From assembly GCF_900105735.1 (NCBI RefSeq), contig NZ_LT629793.1, positions 5,642,001 to 5,706,000 of the forward strand: a DNA stretch of 64,000 bases. Reading direction: 5' to 3'. Position 1 is the first letter of the stretch. Each line of letters starts with the position of its first letter. Made by a program: the position numbers and the translations under genes. The notes under the pieces were generated by a model that was not told the DNA's origin, did not search any database, and worked only from the letters and a program-made list of their open reading frames with translations. Shown here one piece after another: positions 46,315 to 58,000 of this stretch. Source of the stretch: Pseudomonas yamanorum. GTDB taxonomy: Bacteria > Pseudomonadota > Gammaproteobacteria > Pseudomonadales > Pseudomonadaceae.

Positions 46315-49300
46315 TCAACGCGTGTCGAGCAGCGACTGGCTCAGGGACTGGAGCAGCGACGGTGCACCGACAATGCCTTCGTGATCGCTGTCCAGGGTCA
46401 TCGACAGCGCCAGGCATTGTTCGCCGAAGGCCTCCTTGAGTTGTGCCTCCAGGAGGCCGACCAGCTGTGGCGATTTATCCCGGCCAGCCCACCAGCAATG
46501 CAGTGCAGCCTTCAGTGGGCGGTACTCGAAGTCGTGCGCGAGTTCTCCCAGTTTCACGCTGACGTGCTCCCCCAGCCTCAGTTCGCGCTCGCCCAACAGC
46601 AGGCTCGCTAACTGTTCGGGATCGTCCTTCAATTGCCGCTTGGCCCATTCCATGAACAACGCTTCACGTTCTCCGGCCGGCAACTGTTGATGCCAGCGCT
46701 CAGCCGAGTCCGCGTGCTGCGGCGACAAACGTTTGAACAGCTCCAGGGCGTTGCGCTCCAGGGGCGGTGTTTCCAGTGCTTCAACCGCCTGCCAGAACGG
46801 ACGCACGGCCGCCGGCGGTGGCGCATCAATCAAGCCCAGGAAGTCGACCTTCTCACCTTCGGCTTCCAGGCGATGGGCGACCTCCATGGCAAGATTGCCC
46901 CCCAGCGACCAACCGGCGAGGGCATAGGGTCCATGGGGTTGCACTTCGCGAACGTTGCGCACATACAACTCGATCAGGTGTGCCCAGGTGGTGTTGCTCC
47001 AGGCGCCATCGACAAAGGCCTCGCAGAGAATGCCGTATACCGCCGTCTGTTCACCCAGTGCCGCCGCCAGTGGCTGGTAGCTATGAACCATGCCGAAGAT
47101 CGGATGGAAACAGAACAGCGGTGGCTGTGGGCCCTGATGCTGATTGAGGCGCACCGCCAGTTGCCTGGACGGTTTTTGCAGGTTCTGGCACAGCGCGTCA
47201 AGGGTAGGGTGGCTCATGAAATCGTGCAGGCTCAGACGGCTGCCGCAGGTCTGGTTGATCAGGCTTACCGCTTGCAGTACCAGCAGCGAGTGGCCGCCCA
47301 GTTCGAAGAAGTTGTCGTGCAAGCCAACCTGGTCGATCTTGAGCACGGTCTGCCAGATCAACGCCATTTGCTGTTGCAAGGCGGTCTGTGGGGTTGCCAG
47401 TGGCGCAGACGAGACAGCGGTTTGTGCGGGCGGCAAGGCTTTGCGATCAAGTTTTCCGTTGGGGGTCAGGGGCAGCCTGGCGAGGATCACCAACTGGCCC
47501 GGCGTCATGTACGCCGGCAAGTGTGCCTTGAGGTGCGCACGCAGGACCTCGTGCAAGGCGCCATCGCCGGCAGCGCTTGCGGACTCGGTTGGCACCACGT
47601 AGCCCACCAGTTGTTTACCGGTCGCAGCATCGACGGCGATGACCACCGCTTCGCGAACCCCCTCGCAGCGTTGCAGGCACGTCTCGATTTCGCCCGGTTC
47701 GACACGGAATCCTCGAATCTTGACCTGATGATCACTGCGTCCCACATACTCGATGTTACCGTCGGCGCGATGGCGCACCAGGTCGCCGGTACGGTAGAGG
47801 CGTTCGCCCGCACTGCTGAACGGGTCAGGCACGAAGCGCTCGGCGGTCAGGGCCGCACGCTGATGGTAGGCTCGCGCCTGCCCGGTGGCGCCGCCAATGT
47901 ACAGTTCGCCGACCGTGCCGATGGCGGCGGCGCATAAGTCTTTGTCCATCCCGTACATCCTGCGGCCGGGTAAGGCGCGACCGATGGGAATGCCATGCTC
48001 GGACAGGCTGTCCAGGTCCAGGTTGGAACACTCCAGCGTGCTCGACACCACCGTTGCTTCGGTGGGGCCATAGGTGTTGAGCAGCCGTACAGCGCCAAGG
48101 CCGGCAGCTTGCCAGTGTCGTAAACCTTCCACCGACATGGCTTCGCCACCGACGTGAATTTGTCGCAGTTGGCCATAGTTGCGTGGTCCGGCTGCCGCAC
48201 AGTCCAGCGCGAACAGGTGCCAGTAGGCTGAAGGCAGGTCGGCGACGCTGATGCCATGCCGCAGGATCTGTTCGTAGAAGGTGGCTGTGTCCCATACGCT
48301 GTTGCCTCGCAGGACAACGCGGGCGCCTCGGCACAGCGGTGGATAAAACTGCTCGATGAACCCGTCAAAACTGAAGGTCGCGAACTGCAGCACGCGGTCC
48401 TCGGCGCTCAGTTGTGAGTAGTCGCCGGCAATGGCACAGAATTCGGCCAGTGCTCCGTGGCTAATCGCGACCCCTTTGGGCTGGCCGGTGGAGCCAGAGG
48501 TGTAGATGAGGTAGGCAAGGTTCTGCGGCGCGACGCTGTGCACCAGATTCTCGGCACTGTAGGTGTCCAGATCATCGGTCAGGTTTGACGTACGCACCGT
48601 CGCCGGAATGCTCATGCGTTGCAGCAACGGGTCTTCGATCAGCAGCAGTTGCAGGCCGCTGTCGGCGAGCATATAGCTCAGCCTGTCTGGCGGGTAAGTC
48701 GGGTCTAGCGGTACGTAACCGGCCCCGGACTTGAGAATCGCCAGCAAGCCCACGGCCATGTCCAGCGATCGCTCAACCGCGAGGCCCACCAGCCGGTCGG
48801 GGCCGGCCCCCAGTGCACGCAGTTTGCCGGCAAGCTGGTTGGCGCGAGCGTTGAGGGCGCCGTAGGTGAGGTGCTGGTCGTCAAGGACGATGGCTATCGC
48901 CCCGGGAGTTTTCTCGGCCTGGGCTTCAATCAATTGATGGGCGCAGGTCGTCATCGAATAATCGACGGTGCCACCCTGGGCCTGGCTGATCAGAGTCTGA
49001 TGCTGCTCATGGGGCAGGGCGTGCAGTTGCCCCAGTGGTTGGTTCGGGTCGGCGAGCATGCGCAGTAACAGCGTGTCCAGATGCTCGGCAATGTGGGTGA
49101 TGGTCTGCGGATCGAAATCGGCGCAGCTGTATTCGAAACTCAGCGACAGCCGCTCACCCAGGGAGACTGCAAGGGTCAACGGATAACTGGTCTGTTCGAA
49201 GTCCCTGACCTCGCCAAACACCAGCGCCTCTGGCGCGGCTTGCTGCAAGGCTTCGGCCACGGGGAAGTTTTCGAATACCAGGAGAGTGTCGAACAAGGCC

Positions 49301-52300
49301 TGTGCGCCGAGCGGCGACCAGCGCTGGATTTCGTGCAGCGGCGTATGTTCGTGCTCGCGCAGGTTCAGGTTGTGTGCCTGGACCTCGGCCAGCCATGCAG
49401 CCACGCTCTGGTTCGGTTGCGGGCTGGCGACGATCGGCAAGGTATTGATGAAAAGCCCCAGCAGGTTTTCCACACCGGGCAGGTCTGTTGGGCGACCCGC
49501 TACCGTTGCGCCAAACGCTACTGTGTCCTGGCCGCTGTAGCGGGCCAGCAGAACCAGCCATGCCGCTTGAATGATGCTGTTGAGTGTCACCTTCTGTTCC
49601 CGGGCGAACAGCTCCAGGGCCTGCGTCCTGGTGGCATCGAGGCGGTGCAGGTGCGCGGCGTGAGTCCGCGACCGGGTCACATCCTGGTGCTTGCGGCCAA
49701 AGGCAGCGGCCACTCGGGTCGGTTCGTTCAGGTCACGCAACTGGTGCGTCCAGAAAGCCTGGCTGGCAGCGTGATCCTGACGTTGCAGCCAGCCGATATA
49801 ATCCTTGAAGCGTCCGTTCAGCGGCTCCAGCGGTTGCCGGGCATAGCTTTGCAGAACCTCGCCGATCAATTGCGAGTTGCTCCAGCCATCCATCAGGATG
49901 TGGTGACTGGTGTAGATCAGGTGGCAGGTGTTGCCCTCCAGGTGCACCAGGGTCAGGCGCAGCAGCGGCGCCTGCTGCAGGTCGAAGCCTTGTTCGCGAT
50001 CAACACGGGCCAGGGCTTGCAATGCGCTCTGGGATATAGCGCGGTTACGCCAGTCCAGTTGGCTCACCGGCAGACTCACGTGTTTGTGAACCACCTGCAA
50101 CGGTTGCGCCAAGCCATCTTTCCAGAGAAACCCGCTACGCAGGATATCGTGGCGCTCGACCACTGTTTGCCAGGCGTGAATGAACCTTTCAGCGTCCAAT
50201 CCTTGGATGTCCACGGCCAACTGATTGACATAAGTGTCGTCCTGGCCCTCGTACACCGAATGGAACAGCATGCCCTGCTGCATCGGGGACAGAGGGTAGA
50301 CGTCGTCGAGCTGTCGGGCGTCCAGGGCCAAGGCGTCCAGTTGGACCTGGGACAAGGACGCCAACGGGAAGTCTGAAGGTGTGACGGCGCCGTTCTGCGG
50401 CTCCAGGCAATGGCGAACCAGGCTGTGCAATTCCTCACGATAGTGGTCCGCCAGTTGCTGGATCTGGGCTTCCTCGAACATCTCCCGGCTGAACGTCCAG
50501 TTCAGTTGCAATTCACCGCCGTACACCTGCCCGTTGATGCTCAACCAGTTATCCAGAGGGGCGCTGGGGTCCTGGTTGTCGCCGCTGTCTTCGGCAGCCG
50601 GGCTGAACAGGGCGTGTTCGTCAAAGCTCTGGTCAAACTGCCCGAGGTAGTTGAAGGTGATTCGCGGGCTGGCCAGGGCACGCAGCTTCTGCTGAGTGCT
50701 GTCGTCGCCAAGGTAACGCAGTGCGCCATAGCCCAGGCCTTTGTCGGGCAGGTGGCGCAGTTGTTCCTTGATGGTTTTGATGGAGTCGGACAAACGCTGA
50801 GCCGGCGTGAGCTTGACCGGGAAAACGCTGGTAAACCAGCCGACGGTGCGGGTCAGGTCAAGGCCTTCGAACAGGTCCTCGCGGCCGTGGCCTTCGAGCT
50901 GGATCAGCGCCGAAGGATGTCCGGTCCAGTGACAGATCACTCGCGCAAGTGCAGTCAGCAGCAAGTCGTTGACCTGGGTTCGATAGGCGGCCGGCGCTTC
51001 TTGCAGCAATTGACGGGTCAGCTGCGGGTCGAGTCGTGTGCTGACAAAATGCCCGTTGCTGCCGGCCATATCGGCATCACGCCGGGCGCCTGGCAACTCG
51101 TCCGAGGCGTCCTGCAGCAACGTTTGCCAGTACTGCATCTGCTGATGCAGGGCGGTGCCACGGGCATAACCTTGCAAGTGTTCTGCCCAGGCCTTGAAGG
51201 CGCTGGTCTTGCCCGGCATGTTCGGAGCCTGGCCTTGCTGCAGGGCGGCGTAAAGGGTTTGCAGATCTTCCAGCAGGATCCGCCAGGACACGCCATCGAC
51301 CACCAGGTGATGGACCACCAATAACAAGCGCTGGCTGCCGTCAGCGAGGTTCACCAGAAGCGCCCGCAGCAGCGGACCGTGCTGCAGGTCCAGGCTGCGT
51401 TGGGCTTCATCGCATTGCGCGAGCAGGGCTTCGGCATTCTCAGCTTCGCGCTGCCAGAGCAGGGGTGTTTCGCGGTGGGGGCGGTGAGTGGCCTGCCATG
51501 TGCCGTCGTTGCATTCGAAACCCAGGCGCAGCGCATCGTGATGGTCCACCAGATGGGCCAGGGCCGTGGTCAATGCGGTCACGTCCACCGGCAATGCAGG
51601 CTTGAGCAGGATCGACTGGTTCCAGTGCTGGCGCTCGGGCACCGGTTCGGCAAAGAAAACCTGTTGGATCGGAGTCAGGGGCGAAGCCCCGGTGACTGGG
51701 CCTTGCTCCAGAGTCCGGGTATCAACGGCCTGTGCGACGCTGGACAGGCCGTGAATGGTCTGGTGTTGGAATACGTCCTTGGGTGTCAGGCGGATCCCGG
51801 CCTGGCGGGCACGGCTGACCACCTGGATGGAGATGATCGAGTCACCGCCCAGCTCGAAGAAGTTGTCGGTGAGACCCACTTGCTTGACCTTGAGCACCTC
51901 TTCCCAGATTTGCGCCAGGCGCTGCTGGGTGTCTGTCTGCGGTGCCACATAGGCGTGTTGCGTCACACTGAAGTCTGGAGCAGGCAGGGCTTTGCGATCG
52001 AGCTTTCCGTTGGGCGTCAGCGGCAATCGTGACAGCAGCACCAAGTGCTTGGGCAGCATATAGTCCGGCAAGCTGGTCTTGAGACGGTCCTTGATATCGG
52101 CCCGCAGCAACTCCTGATCCTTGGTGGGCGCCACGCTGAGTTTCACATCCAGTGGCAGGATATAGCCTACCAGTTGCTTGCCGGTGGGCCCGTCCATTGC
52201 CACTACCACGGCTTCGCCGACGGCGGGGTGGTCTTGCAGGCGTGCTTCGATCTCACCGAGCTCGATACGGTAGCCGCGGATCTTCACCTGGTGGTCAACC

Positions 52301-55008
52301 CGGCCCAAGTACTCGGTGACACCGTCCGGACGCAGGCGTACCAGGTCGCCGGAGCGGTACAGGCGGCCGCCGCGGCTGAACGGGTCGGCGACGAAACGCT
52401 CGGCGGTGGTGTCCGGGCGCTGGTAGTAACCCCGGGCCAGGCCTTCGCCCCCCAGGTAAAGCTCGCCGGCACTGCCCAGGGGCACCGGGTTCAGATCGGC
52501 ATCCAGCACGTAGGCTGTGCGTGCGCCGACGATCTTGCCGATGGGCGCGTAGGCGGCCTGGCAGCTTTCATCGCGGCTGGCCTTCCAGATCAACGGCGTG
52601 ACTACGGTTTCGGTAGGTCCATAGCCGTTGATGATGAACTGCGGTTGCAACACGCGCTTGACCAGTTCGAAACTGGCGTTGGGCACTGCGTCGCCACCAA
52701 AACAATAGATGCGCACCGGAGGCGGTACCGGGAACTGTTCGGCGTACTCCGCCAGCTGTTGCAGGTAAACCGGCGGGAACGCGACGACGCTGACGTGGTG
52801 CTGGTGCAGGGCGGCATAGGTCTGCTCCACCGACCACAGGCTGTTGTCGCGGATCAGCAGGCGGCCGCCGTGGGTCAGGGTGGTCAACCAGCGCTCGTGG
52901 GCACCGTCGAAGGCGAACGACATGAAGTGCAGCTCGCAGTCTTCGGCCGTCATCTCATACAACTGACCAATCGCCTGGCAGTGCATGGTCAGCGGGCCGT
53001 GGGCGACACACACTGCTTTGGGACGCCCGGTTGAACCGGAGGTGTAGATCATGTACGCCAGGTTCTCGGGTCGGACCCGGCATGGCAGGTTGCGGTCACT
53101 CAAGGCTTGTAGCCAGCCGCTGTCCTGGTCGAGCAGCACACAGTTGACGCCTGGCGGAATCGGCAGCACCTCAAGCAGCCGGCTTTGGGTAAGCAGCAGG
53201 GTGATCGCGCTGTCTTCGATCATGAAGGCCAGGCGTTCGCGAGGGTATTCCGGATCCATCGGCACGTAGGCGCCACCGGCCTTGAGAATCGCCAGCAAGC
53301 CGATGACCATATCCAGCGAACGCTCAAGGGCAATGCCCACCAATACCTCGGGCTTGACCCCCAGCTCCACCAGTTTGTGCGCCAGGCGATTGGCCCGGCG
53401 ATTGAGTTCGCCAAAACTCAGGGTGTGCTCGCCAAACAGCAGTGCCACGGCGTCCGGGGTACGGGCGGCCTGGGCTTCGAAGGTTTGATGAACGCATTCA
53501 AGGTGGCCGCCGTGGTAGTGGCTGCGGTTGAAGTCCTGCAGCAGCACCTGCTTCTCTGCGGCGCTGAGCAACGGCAATTCACCGATGGGGCGGGCGGGGT
53601 CACGGCACACAGCCTGCAGCACGTTCAGCCAGTGGCCGGTGATCCGTTCGACGGTTGTCCGATCGAACAGGTCGGTGGCGTAACTCAGGGTGGCGCTCAG
53701 GCCCTGCTCGTTTTCGATGGTGTTGAGGGTCAATTCATATTGGGCAGTGCGGCGTTCCCAGCTCAGGTTCTTGACCTTCAGGCCCGCAATCGCCGGAGCA
53801 ACGCCGGCGTCTTCATATTGGTGGTTGAGCATGACCTGGAACAGCGGGCTGTGGCTCAGGCTGCGTTCCGGTTGCAGGGCTTCCACCAGTTGCTCGAATG
53901 GCAGGTCCTGATGAGCCTGGGCGCCAAGGGCCGCGTCCTTGACGTGCGCCAGTAAATCACTGAAGCGCGTCTGGCTGTTCATCTCTGCCTGAAGCACTTG
54001 GGTGTTGACGAAGAAGCCGATCAGGCGTTCTGCTTCAGCGCGGGTACGGTTGGCCACCGGTACCCCGACGCGAATCTGCGCCTGGCCACTGTAGCGGTGC
54101 AGCAGCGCTTGAAACGAGGCGAGCAGCACCATGAACAGCGTGCAATTGTGCTGCGCTGCCAGTTGTTTGAGCTGCCTGGCCAGTGCTGGTTCGACGAGGA
54201 TTTCGCAGTCGGCACCTGCCTGGCTTTGCACCGCCGAGCGCGGGCGGTCTGCGGGTAATTGCAGTACCGGTTGCTCGGTGCCCAGTTGGTCTTTCCAGTA
54301 GTCGAGTTGACGTTCTTGTTCGCCGGCCTCCATCCATTGGCGCTGCCACGCGGCGTAATCGGCGTATTGAACGGAGAGAGCCGGCAGGTTGGCCTCGGTT
54401 CCATTCACATGGGCCTGATAGAGGGCGATCAGTTCTTCGATCATGATTGGCACCGACCAACCGTCCGAGACGATGTGGTGCATGGCGACCACCAGCACGT
54501 GGTCGTCGTCGGCAAGCTTCAGCAGGCTGACCCGCAACAGGGGCCCTTGTTCCAGGTCGAAGGGTTGGCTCGCCAGGCGCTCGACAAAAGCCTGGATATG
54601 CTCCGCGTGCCCGGCAGCGGGTAACGCGGTGGCGTTTTCCACGCTCAAGGTGAACCTTGCGGCAGGATGGATCACTTGCACGGCTTGGGCCTGATCCTGT
54701 CGGAAGGTGGTACGCAGGCTTTCGTGACGGGCAATCAATGCCTCGAAACTGCATCGCAGTGCCTCAACGTCCAGCACGCCCTCCAGTTGCAAGGCCGCCG
54801 GAATATTGAAGGCGGTGTTGTGAGGATCCAGTTGCCAGAAAAACCACAGGCGCTGTTGCGCATAGGACAACACCGCTGGTTCTTCGCCATTGCGCTTGAA
54901 GATCGGCGCGACGTTGTACAGGTTGATGCCCTGGCGCTTGAGCAATGTCGCCAGCGCTTTGCGTTCTTTGGACGAAAGCGAACCGACGGACGCTAGTAAC
55001 TCTTGCAC
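46315..55008 (-). CDS. pvdD: Terminal pyoverdine NRPS (C-A-T-E-C-A-T-TE)
   Basis: A 2897-residue synthetase; the opening (MQELLASVGSLSSKERKALA) resembles PvdD. By approximate residue: C1 (HHIVSDGW, 176), A1 (YTSGSTGRPKAV, 655), T1 (FFELGGDSII, 1052), E (HHLVVDGVSW, 1232), C2 of D-to-L type (HHILMDGWSN, 1705), A2 (YTSGSTGQPKG, 2169), T2 (FFELGGHSLL, 2569) and a type I thioesterase with Ser in GWSLGG (2699) and His in SDHEG near the end. By-eye codes: A1 DGEACGGVTK with the FAFDGAHERW stretch I associate with hydroxyornithine modules, here epimerised to D; A2 DGEDHGTVVK, basic residue. TE releases or cyclises the peptide. It follows the one-module NRPS after 11 bases, in the pvdE operon. Confidence 0.92.
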   Translation of the reverse strand: MQELLASVGSLSSKERKALATLLKRQGINLYNVAPIFKRNGEEPAVLSYAQQRLWFFWQLDPHNTAFNIPAALQLEGVLDVEALRCSFEALIARHESLRTTFRQDQAQAVQVIHPAARFTLSVENATALPAAGHAEHIQAFVERLASQPFDLEQGPLLRVSLLKLADDDHVLVVAMHHIVSDGWSVPIMIEELIALYQAHVNGTEANLPALSVQYADYAAWQRQWMEAGEQERQLDYWKDQLGTEQPVLQLPADRPRSAVQSQAGADCEILVEPALARQLKQLAAQHNCTLFMVLLASFQALLHRYSGQAQIRVGVPVANRTRAEAERLIGFFVNTQVLQAEMNSQTRFSDLLAHVKDAALGAQAHQDLPFEQLVEALQPERSLSHSPLFQVMLNHQYEDAGVAPAIAGLKVKNLSWERRTAQYELTLNTIENEQGLSATLSYATDLFDRTTVERITGHWLNVLQAVCRDPARPIGELPLLSAAEKQVLLQDFNRSHYHGGHLECVHQTFEAQAARTPDAVALLFGEHTLSFGELNRRANRLAHKLVELGVKPEVLVGIALERSLDMVIGLLAILKAGGAYVPMDPEYPRERLAFMIEDSAITLLLTQSRLLEVLPIPPGVNCVLLDQDSGWLQALSDRNLPCRVRPENLAYMIYTSGSTGRPKAVCVAHGPLTMHCQAIGQLYEMTAEDCELHFMSFAFDGAHERWLTTLTHGGRLLIRDNSLWSVEQTYAALHQHHVSVVAFPPVYLQQLAEYAEQFPVPPPVRIYCFGGDAVPNASFELVKRVLQPQFIINGYGPTETVVTPLIWKASRDESCQAAYAPIGKIVGARTAYVLDADLNPVPLGSAGELYLGGEGLARGYYQRPDTTAERFVADPFSRGGRLYRSGDLVRLRPDGVTEYLGRVDHQVKIRGYRIELGEIEARLQDHPAVGEAVVVAMDGPTGKQLVGYILPLDVKLSVAPTKDQELLRADIKDRLKTSLPDYMLPKHLVLLSRLPLTPNGKLDRKALPAPDFSVTQHAYVAPQTDTQQRLAQIWEEVLKVKQVGLTDNFFELGGDSIISIQVVSRARQAGIRLTPKDVFQHQTIHGLSSVAQAVDTRTLEQGPVTGASPLTPIQQVFFAEPVPERQHWNQSILLKPALPVDVTALTTALAHLVDHHDALRLGFECNDGTWQATHRPHRETPLLWQREAENAEALLAQCDEAQRSLDLQHGPLLRALLVNLADGSQRLLLVVHHLVVDGVSWRILLEDLQTLYAALQQGQAPNMPGKTSAFKAWAEHLQGYARGTALHQQMQYWQTLLQDASDELPGARRDADMAGSNGHFVSTRLDPQLTRQLLQEAPAAYRTQVNDLLLTALARVICHWTGHPSALIQLEGHGREDLFEGLDLTRTVGWFTSVFPVKLTPAQRLSDSIKTIKEQLRHLPDKGLGYGALRYLGDDSTQQKLRALASPRITFNYLGQFDQSFDEHALFSPAAEDSGDNQDPSAPLDNWLSINGQVYGGELQLNWTFSREMFEEAQIQQLADHYREELHSLVRHCLEPQNGAVTPSDFPLASLSQVQLDALALDARQLDDVYPLSPMQQGMLFHSVYEGQDDTYVNQLAVDIQGLDAERFIHAWQTVVERHDILRSGFLWKDGLAQPLQVVHKHVSLPVSQLDWRNRAISQSALQALARVDREQGFDLQQAPLLRLTLVHLEGNTCHLIYTSHHILMDGWSNSQLIGEVLQSYARQPLEPLNGRFKDYIGWLQRQDHAASQAFWTHQLRDLNEPTRVAAAFGRKHQDVTRSRTHAAHLHRLDATRTQALELFAREQKVTLNSIIQAAWLVLLARYSGQDTVAFGATVAGRPTDLPGVENLLGLFINTLPIVASPQPNQSVAAWLAEVQAHNLNLREHEHTPLHEIQRWSPLGAQALFDTLLVFENFPVAEALQQAAPEALVFGEVRDFEQTSYPLTLAVSLGERLSLSFEYSCADFDPQTITHIAEHLDTLLLRMLADPNQPLGQLHALPHEQHQTLISQAQGGTVDYSMTTCAHQLIEAQAEKTPGAIAIVLDDQHLTYGALNARANQLAGKLRALGAGPDRLVGLAVERSLDMAVGLLAILKSGAGYVPLDPTYPPDRLSYMLADSGLQLLLIEDPLLQRMSIPATVRTSNLTDDLDTYSAENLVHSVAPQNLAYLIYTSGSTGQPKGVAISHGALAEFCAIAGDYSQLSAEDRVLQFATFSFDGFIEQFYPPLCRGARVVLRGNSVWDTATFYEQILRHGISVADLPSAYWHLFALDCAAAGPRNYGQLRQIHVGGEAMSVEGLRHWQAAGLGAVRLLNTYGPTEATVVSSTLECSNLDLDSLSEHGIPIGRALPGRRMYGMDKDLCAAAIGTVGELYIGGATGQARAYHQRAALTAERFVPDPFSSAGERLYRTGDLVRHRADGNIEYVGRSDHQVKIRGFRVEPGEIETCLQRCEGVREAVVIAVDAATGKQLVGYVVPTESASAAGDGALHEVLRAHLKAHLPAYMTPGQLVILARLPLTPNGKLDRKALPPAQTAVSSAPLATPQTALQQQMALIWQTVLKIDQVGLHDNFFELGGHSLLVLQAVSLINQTCGSRLSLHDFMSHPTLDALCQNLQKPSRQLAVRLNQHQGPQPPLFCFHPIFGMVHSYQPLAAALGEQTAVYGILCEAFVDGAWSNTTWAHLIELYVRNVREVQPHGPYALAGWSLGGNLAMEVAHRLEAEGEKVDFLGLIDAPPPAAVRPFWQAVEALETPPLERNALELFKRLSPQHADSAERWHQQLPAGEREALFMEWAKRQLKDDPEQLASLLLGERELRLGEHVSVKLGELAHDFEYRPLKAALHCWWAGRDKSPQLVGLLEAQLKEAFGEQCLALSMTLDSDHEGIVGAPSLLQSLSQSLLDTR

Positions 55009-55019
55009 GCGAAAATTCC

Positions 55020-58000
55020 TTATTGAGCAATCAGGTCTTCAATATCGTCGCTGGACAGGCTCTTGAGCAGCGCCAGGGTTCGGGCGAGTTCGTCCTGCAG
55101 TGGGTTGGCGGCCGACTTCAGGGCCAGTACCTTTTCGGCGAGGTCCAGCAAGTGGTCCGCGCTGAACAGCTCGCGAACGGGTAACTCGACCCCCAACTGC
55201 TCGCGCACCCGCACCACCACCTGAGTAGCCAGCAGCGAGTGACCGCCCAGCTCGAAGAAGTTGTCATGCAGGCCGACGCGCTCGACTTTCAGCACTTCCT
55301 GCCAGATGCCGGCAAGTTGGCTTTGCAGTGGCGTCGCCGGGGTCACGTAGTCGCTGTGTGCCTGGGCGGGGTCTGGCGCAGGCAGGGCCTTGCGGTCGAG
55401 TTTGCCGTTGGGGGTCAGGGGCAACCGGGGTAGTAGTACCCAGAAGGTCGGTTGCATATAGTCCGGCAGGCTGGCCTTGAGTTGGGCGCGAACCTCGCCC
55501 AGGCGCGCTTTCTGGGTGTCGAGGTCGGCGCCGGCGAGCGTTGGATCGGTGGGTACCAGGTACGCCGCCAACTGCTTGCCATGGGCACCGTTGAGTGTCA
55601 CCACCAGCACTTCGCGCACCTCGGCGCACTGCAGCAAACGCGCTTCGATCTCACCCAGTTCGATACGGAAACCGCGAATCTTGACCTGATGGTCGGCGCG
55701 GCCGATGTACTCGATAACGCCGTCTGCACGGTAGTGCACCAGGTCCCCGGTGCGATACAGGCGAGCCCCCGGTTGATCGCCCAAGGCATCCACCACAAAC
55801 CGTTCGGCGGTCAGTGCCGGGCGATCGTGGTAGGCACGAGCCAGCAACGGACCACCGATGTACAACTCACCGACGACTCCGGCCGGCACGGGCTCAAGAT
55901 TGCCGTCCAGCACGTACATGCAGCGCCCGCCCAGCGGTTTGCCAATAGGCATCAGCGCCGGCAACGCCCGCGTCCCTGCGACGTACTCGGCACATTCCAG
56001 GAAGCTTGCGGTGACGGTGGTTTCGGTCGGCCCGTAGGTGTTGAGCAGGCGCACCTGCTGCAGCCCGGCCTGGGCCCACAGTTTCACGCCTTCTGGGGGC
56101 ATGGCCTCGCCGGTGGCGCTGACCTGGCGCAGGCGCCCATAGTCACGGGGGCCCTTGCGGGCAAATTCCTGGGCGATCAGGAACCAGTAGGCTGTACTCA
56201 GATCGGCCACAGTCATGCCGTTGTCGATCACTTCGCGGTAGAAACTTTCGCTGTCCCAGACCTCGTTGCCGCGAATGATCACCCCGGCACCGACACACAG
56301 CGCGGGAAACAGTTGTTCAATGAACCCGTCGAAGTTCAACGATGAGAAAAGCAGCACACGGTCTTGCGAGGTCAACTGGAAGTAGCCGATGGCGACGTCC
56401 GTGTGGCCGGCAAGCGCCTCGTGGCTGATGTCCACGCCCTTGGGCTGGCCGGTGGAACCCGATGTATAGATGACGTACGCCAGGTTCAGCGGTGCCACGC
56501 GGGCGGGTGGATTGTCATTGCTGAAGGCGGCGAGGGCAGGGTCATCCAGCCTTAGGTCCAGCACGTTGATGTGGGCCGGGATACTCAAACGTTCGTGCAG
56601 GGCCGGCTGGGTCAACAGCAGGCTGATACCGCTGTCCTGCATCATGTAGCTCAGTCGGTCTGCAGGATACTCCGGGTCCAGGGGGACATAGGCACCGCCC
56701 GCCTTGAGAATCCCCAGCAGGCCAATGACCATTTCCATCGAGCGCTCGAAGGCCACGCCGACTCGCACGTCCGGGCCCACGCCTTCGGCGATCAACCGAT
56801 GGGCCAGGCGATTGGCCTGTTGGTTCAGTTGGGCAAAGCTCAGGCGCTTGCTACCGAGCAGCAATGCCACGGCATCCGGTGCCAGGGCGGCTTGCGCTTC
56901 TATGCGCACCTGCACAGAGGGAGCGTCGAGAGTCAGGTGGGGCGGGTTCCAGTCCACCAGCATCTGCTTGCGCTGAGCGCTATCCAGCAGGGCGAGATCG
57001 CCAATGGCCTGTTCTGGCTGCTGACAGATGGCCAGGATCAGGTTTTGCCAATGCAGCGCCATGCGCTCGATAGTGGCTGCGTCGAATAGCTCGGCGTTGT
57101 ACTCGAGGCTGGCGTAATAACCGTCGCGGCGGCTGCCGGCGTCGATCGACAAGTCAAACTTGGCCAGTGGCAGGTCACTGTCGATAAACTCCAACGCCAG
57201 GTCACCCAGTTGTAACGCCTCGGCGGTGTAGTCCTCGACCCGCCAGTTGAACAGTGTCTGGAAAATCGGCGCATGCTCGGCGCTGCGTTCGAAGGACAGA
57301 TGGTCCAGCAGCACTTCAAACGGAATATCGGCATGCTGCAAGGCCGCCTGGGATTCCTTGCGCAAGCGGCGTAGCAACTCCTGTGCGCTCATGCGCGACT
57401 CCAGGCGCACCCGGTAAACCTGGGTGCTGACGAAACAGCCAACAAGCCCCTGGGTTTCTTCCAGATGGCGGGTGGCGTTGGGTACACCGACACAGAAATC
57501 TGTCTGGCCACTGTAACGGCTGAGCAAGATCTGCCAGGCGGCCAATAATAGTACGAACGGCGTAATGCCTTCCCGGGAGCACAGTGCGTCGATCCCTTGT
57601 TTAAGCGTTTGGGGCAGGTCGATATGGGCGTAGGCAGCAGGTTGCCCCGTGGTCTTCAGGCGGGGTTGGTCGGTGGGTAATTCCAGGACGGGGAAGTCAT
57701 CCCCCAGGTAGGTTTTCCAGTAGGCGATGCCGCTTTCCAGGTCCAGCCCGCCGGTTTGGCCGTCGCGCTGCCATTGGGCGTAATCAGCGTATTGCACCGC
57801 CAGTGGGGGTAAGGCTGTCAGATCGCTGGTGCCGGTGCCGATACGGTAAGCCTCGCTCAGGTCCTGCACCAGGATCGCGTTGGACCACGCATCGGAAACG
57901 ATATGGTGCAGGGTAATCAGCAGCGCATGTTCCTGATCCCCCAGTTGCAGCAGGCGCGCCCGGAGCAAGGGTGCCTGGCTGAGATCGAAGGGCAGAGTGG

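Noticed and set aside
44237..46417. A 726-codon open frame on the minus strand through fpvA
   Set aside because: fpvA has unmistakable receptor motifs on the plus strand; the antisense frame crosses a strong terminator and lacks any domain.
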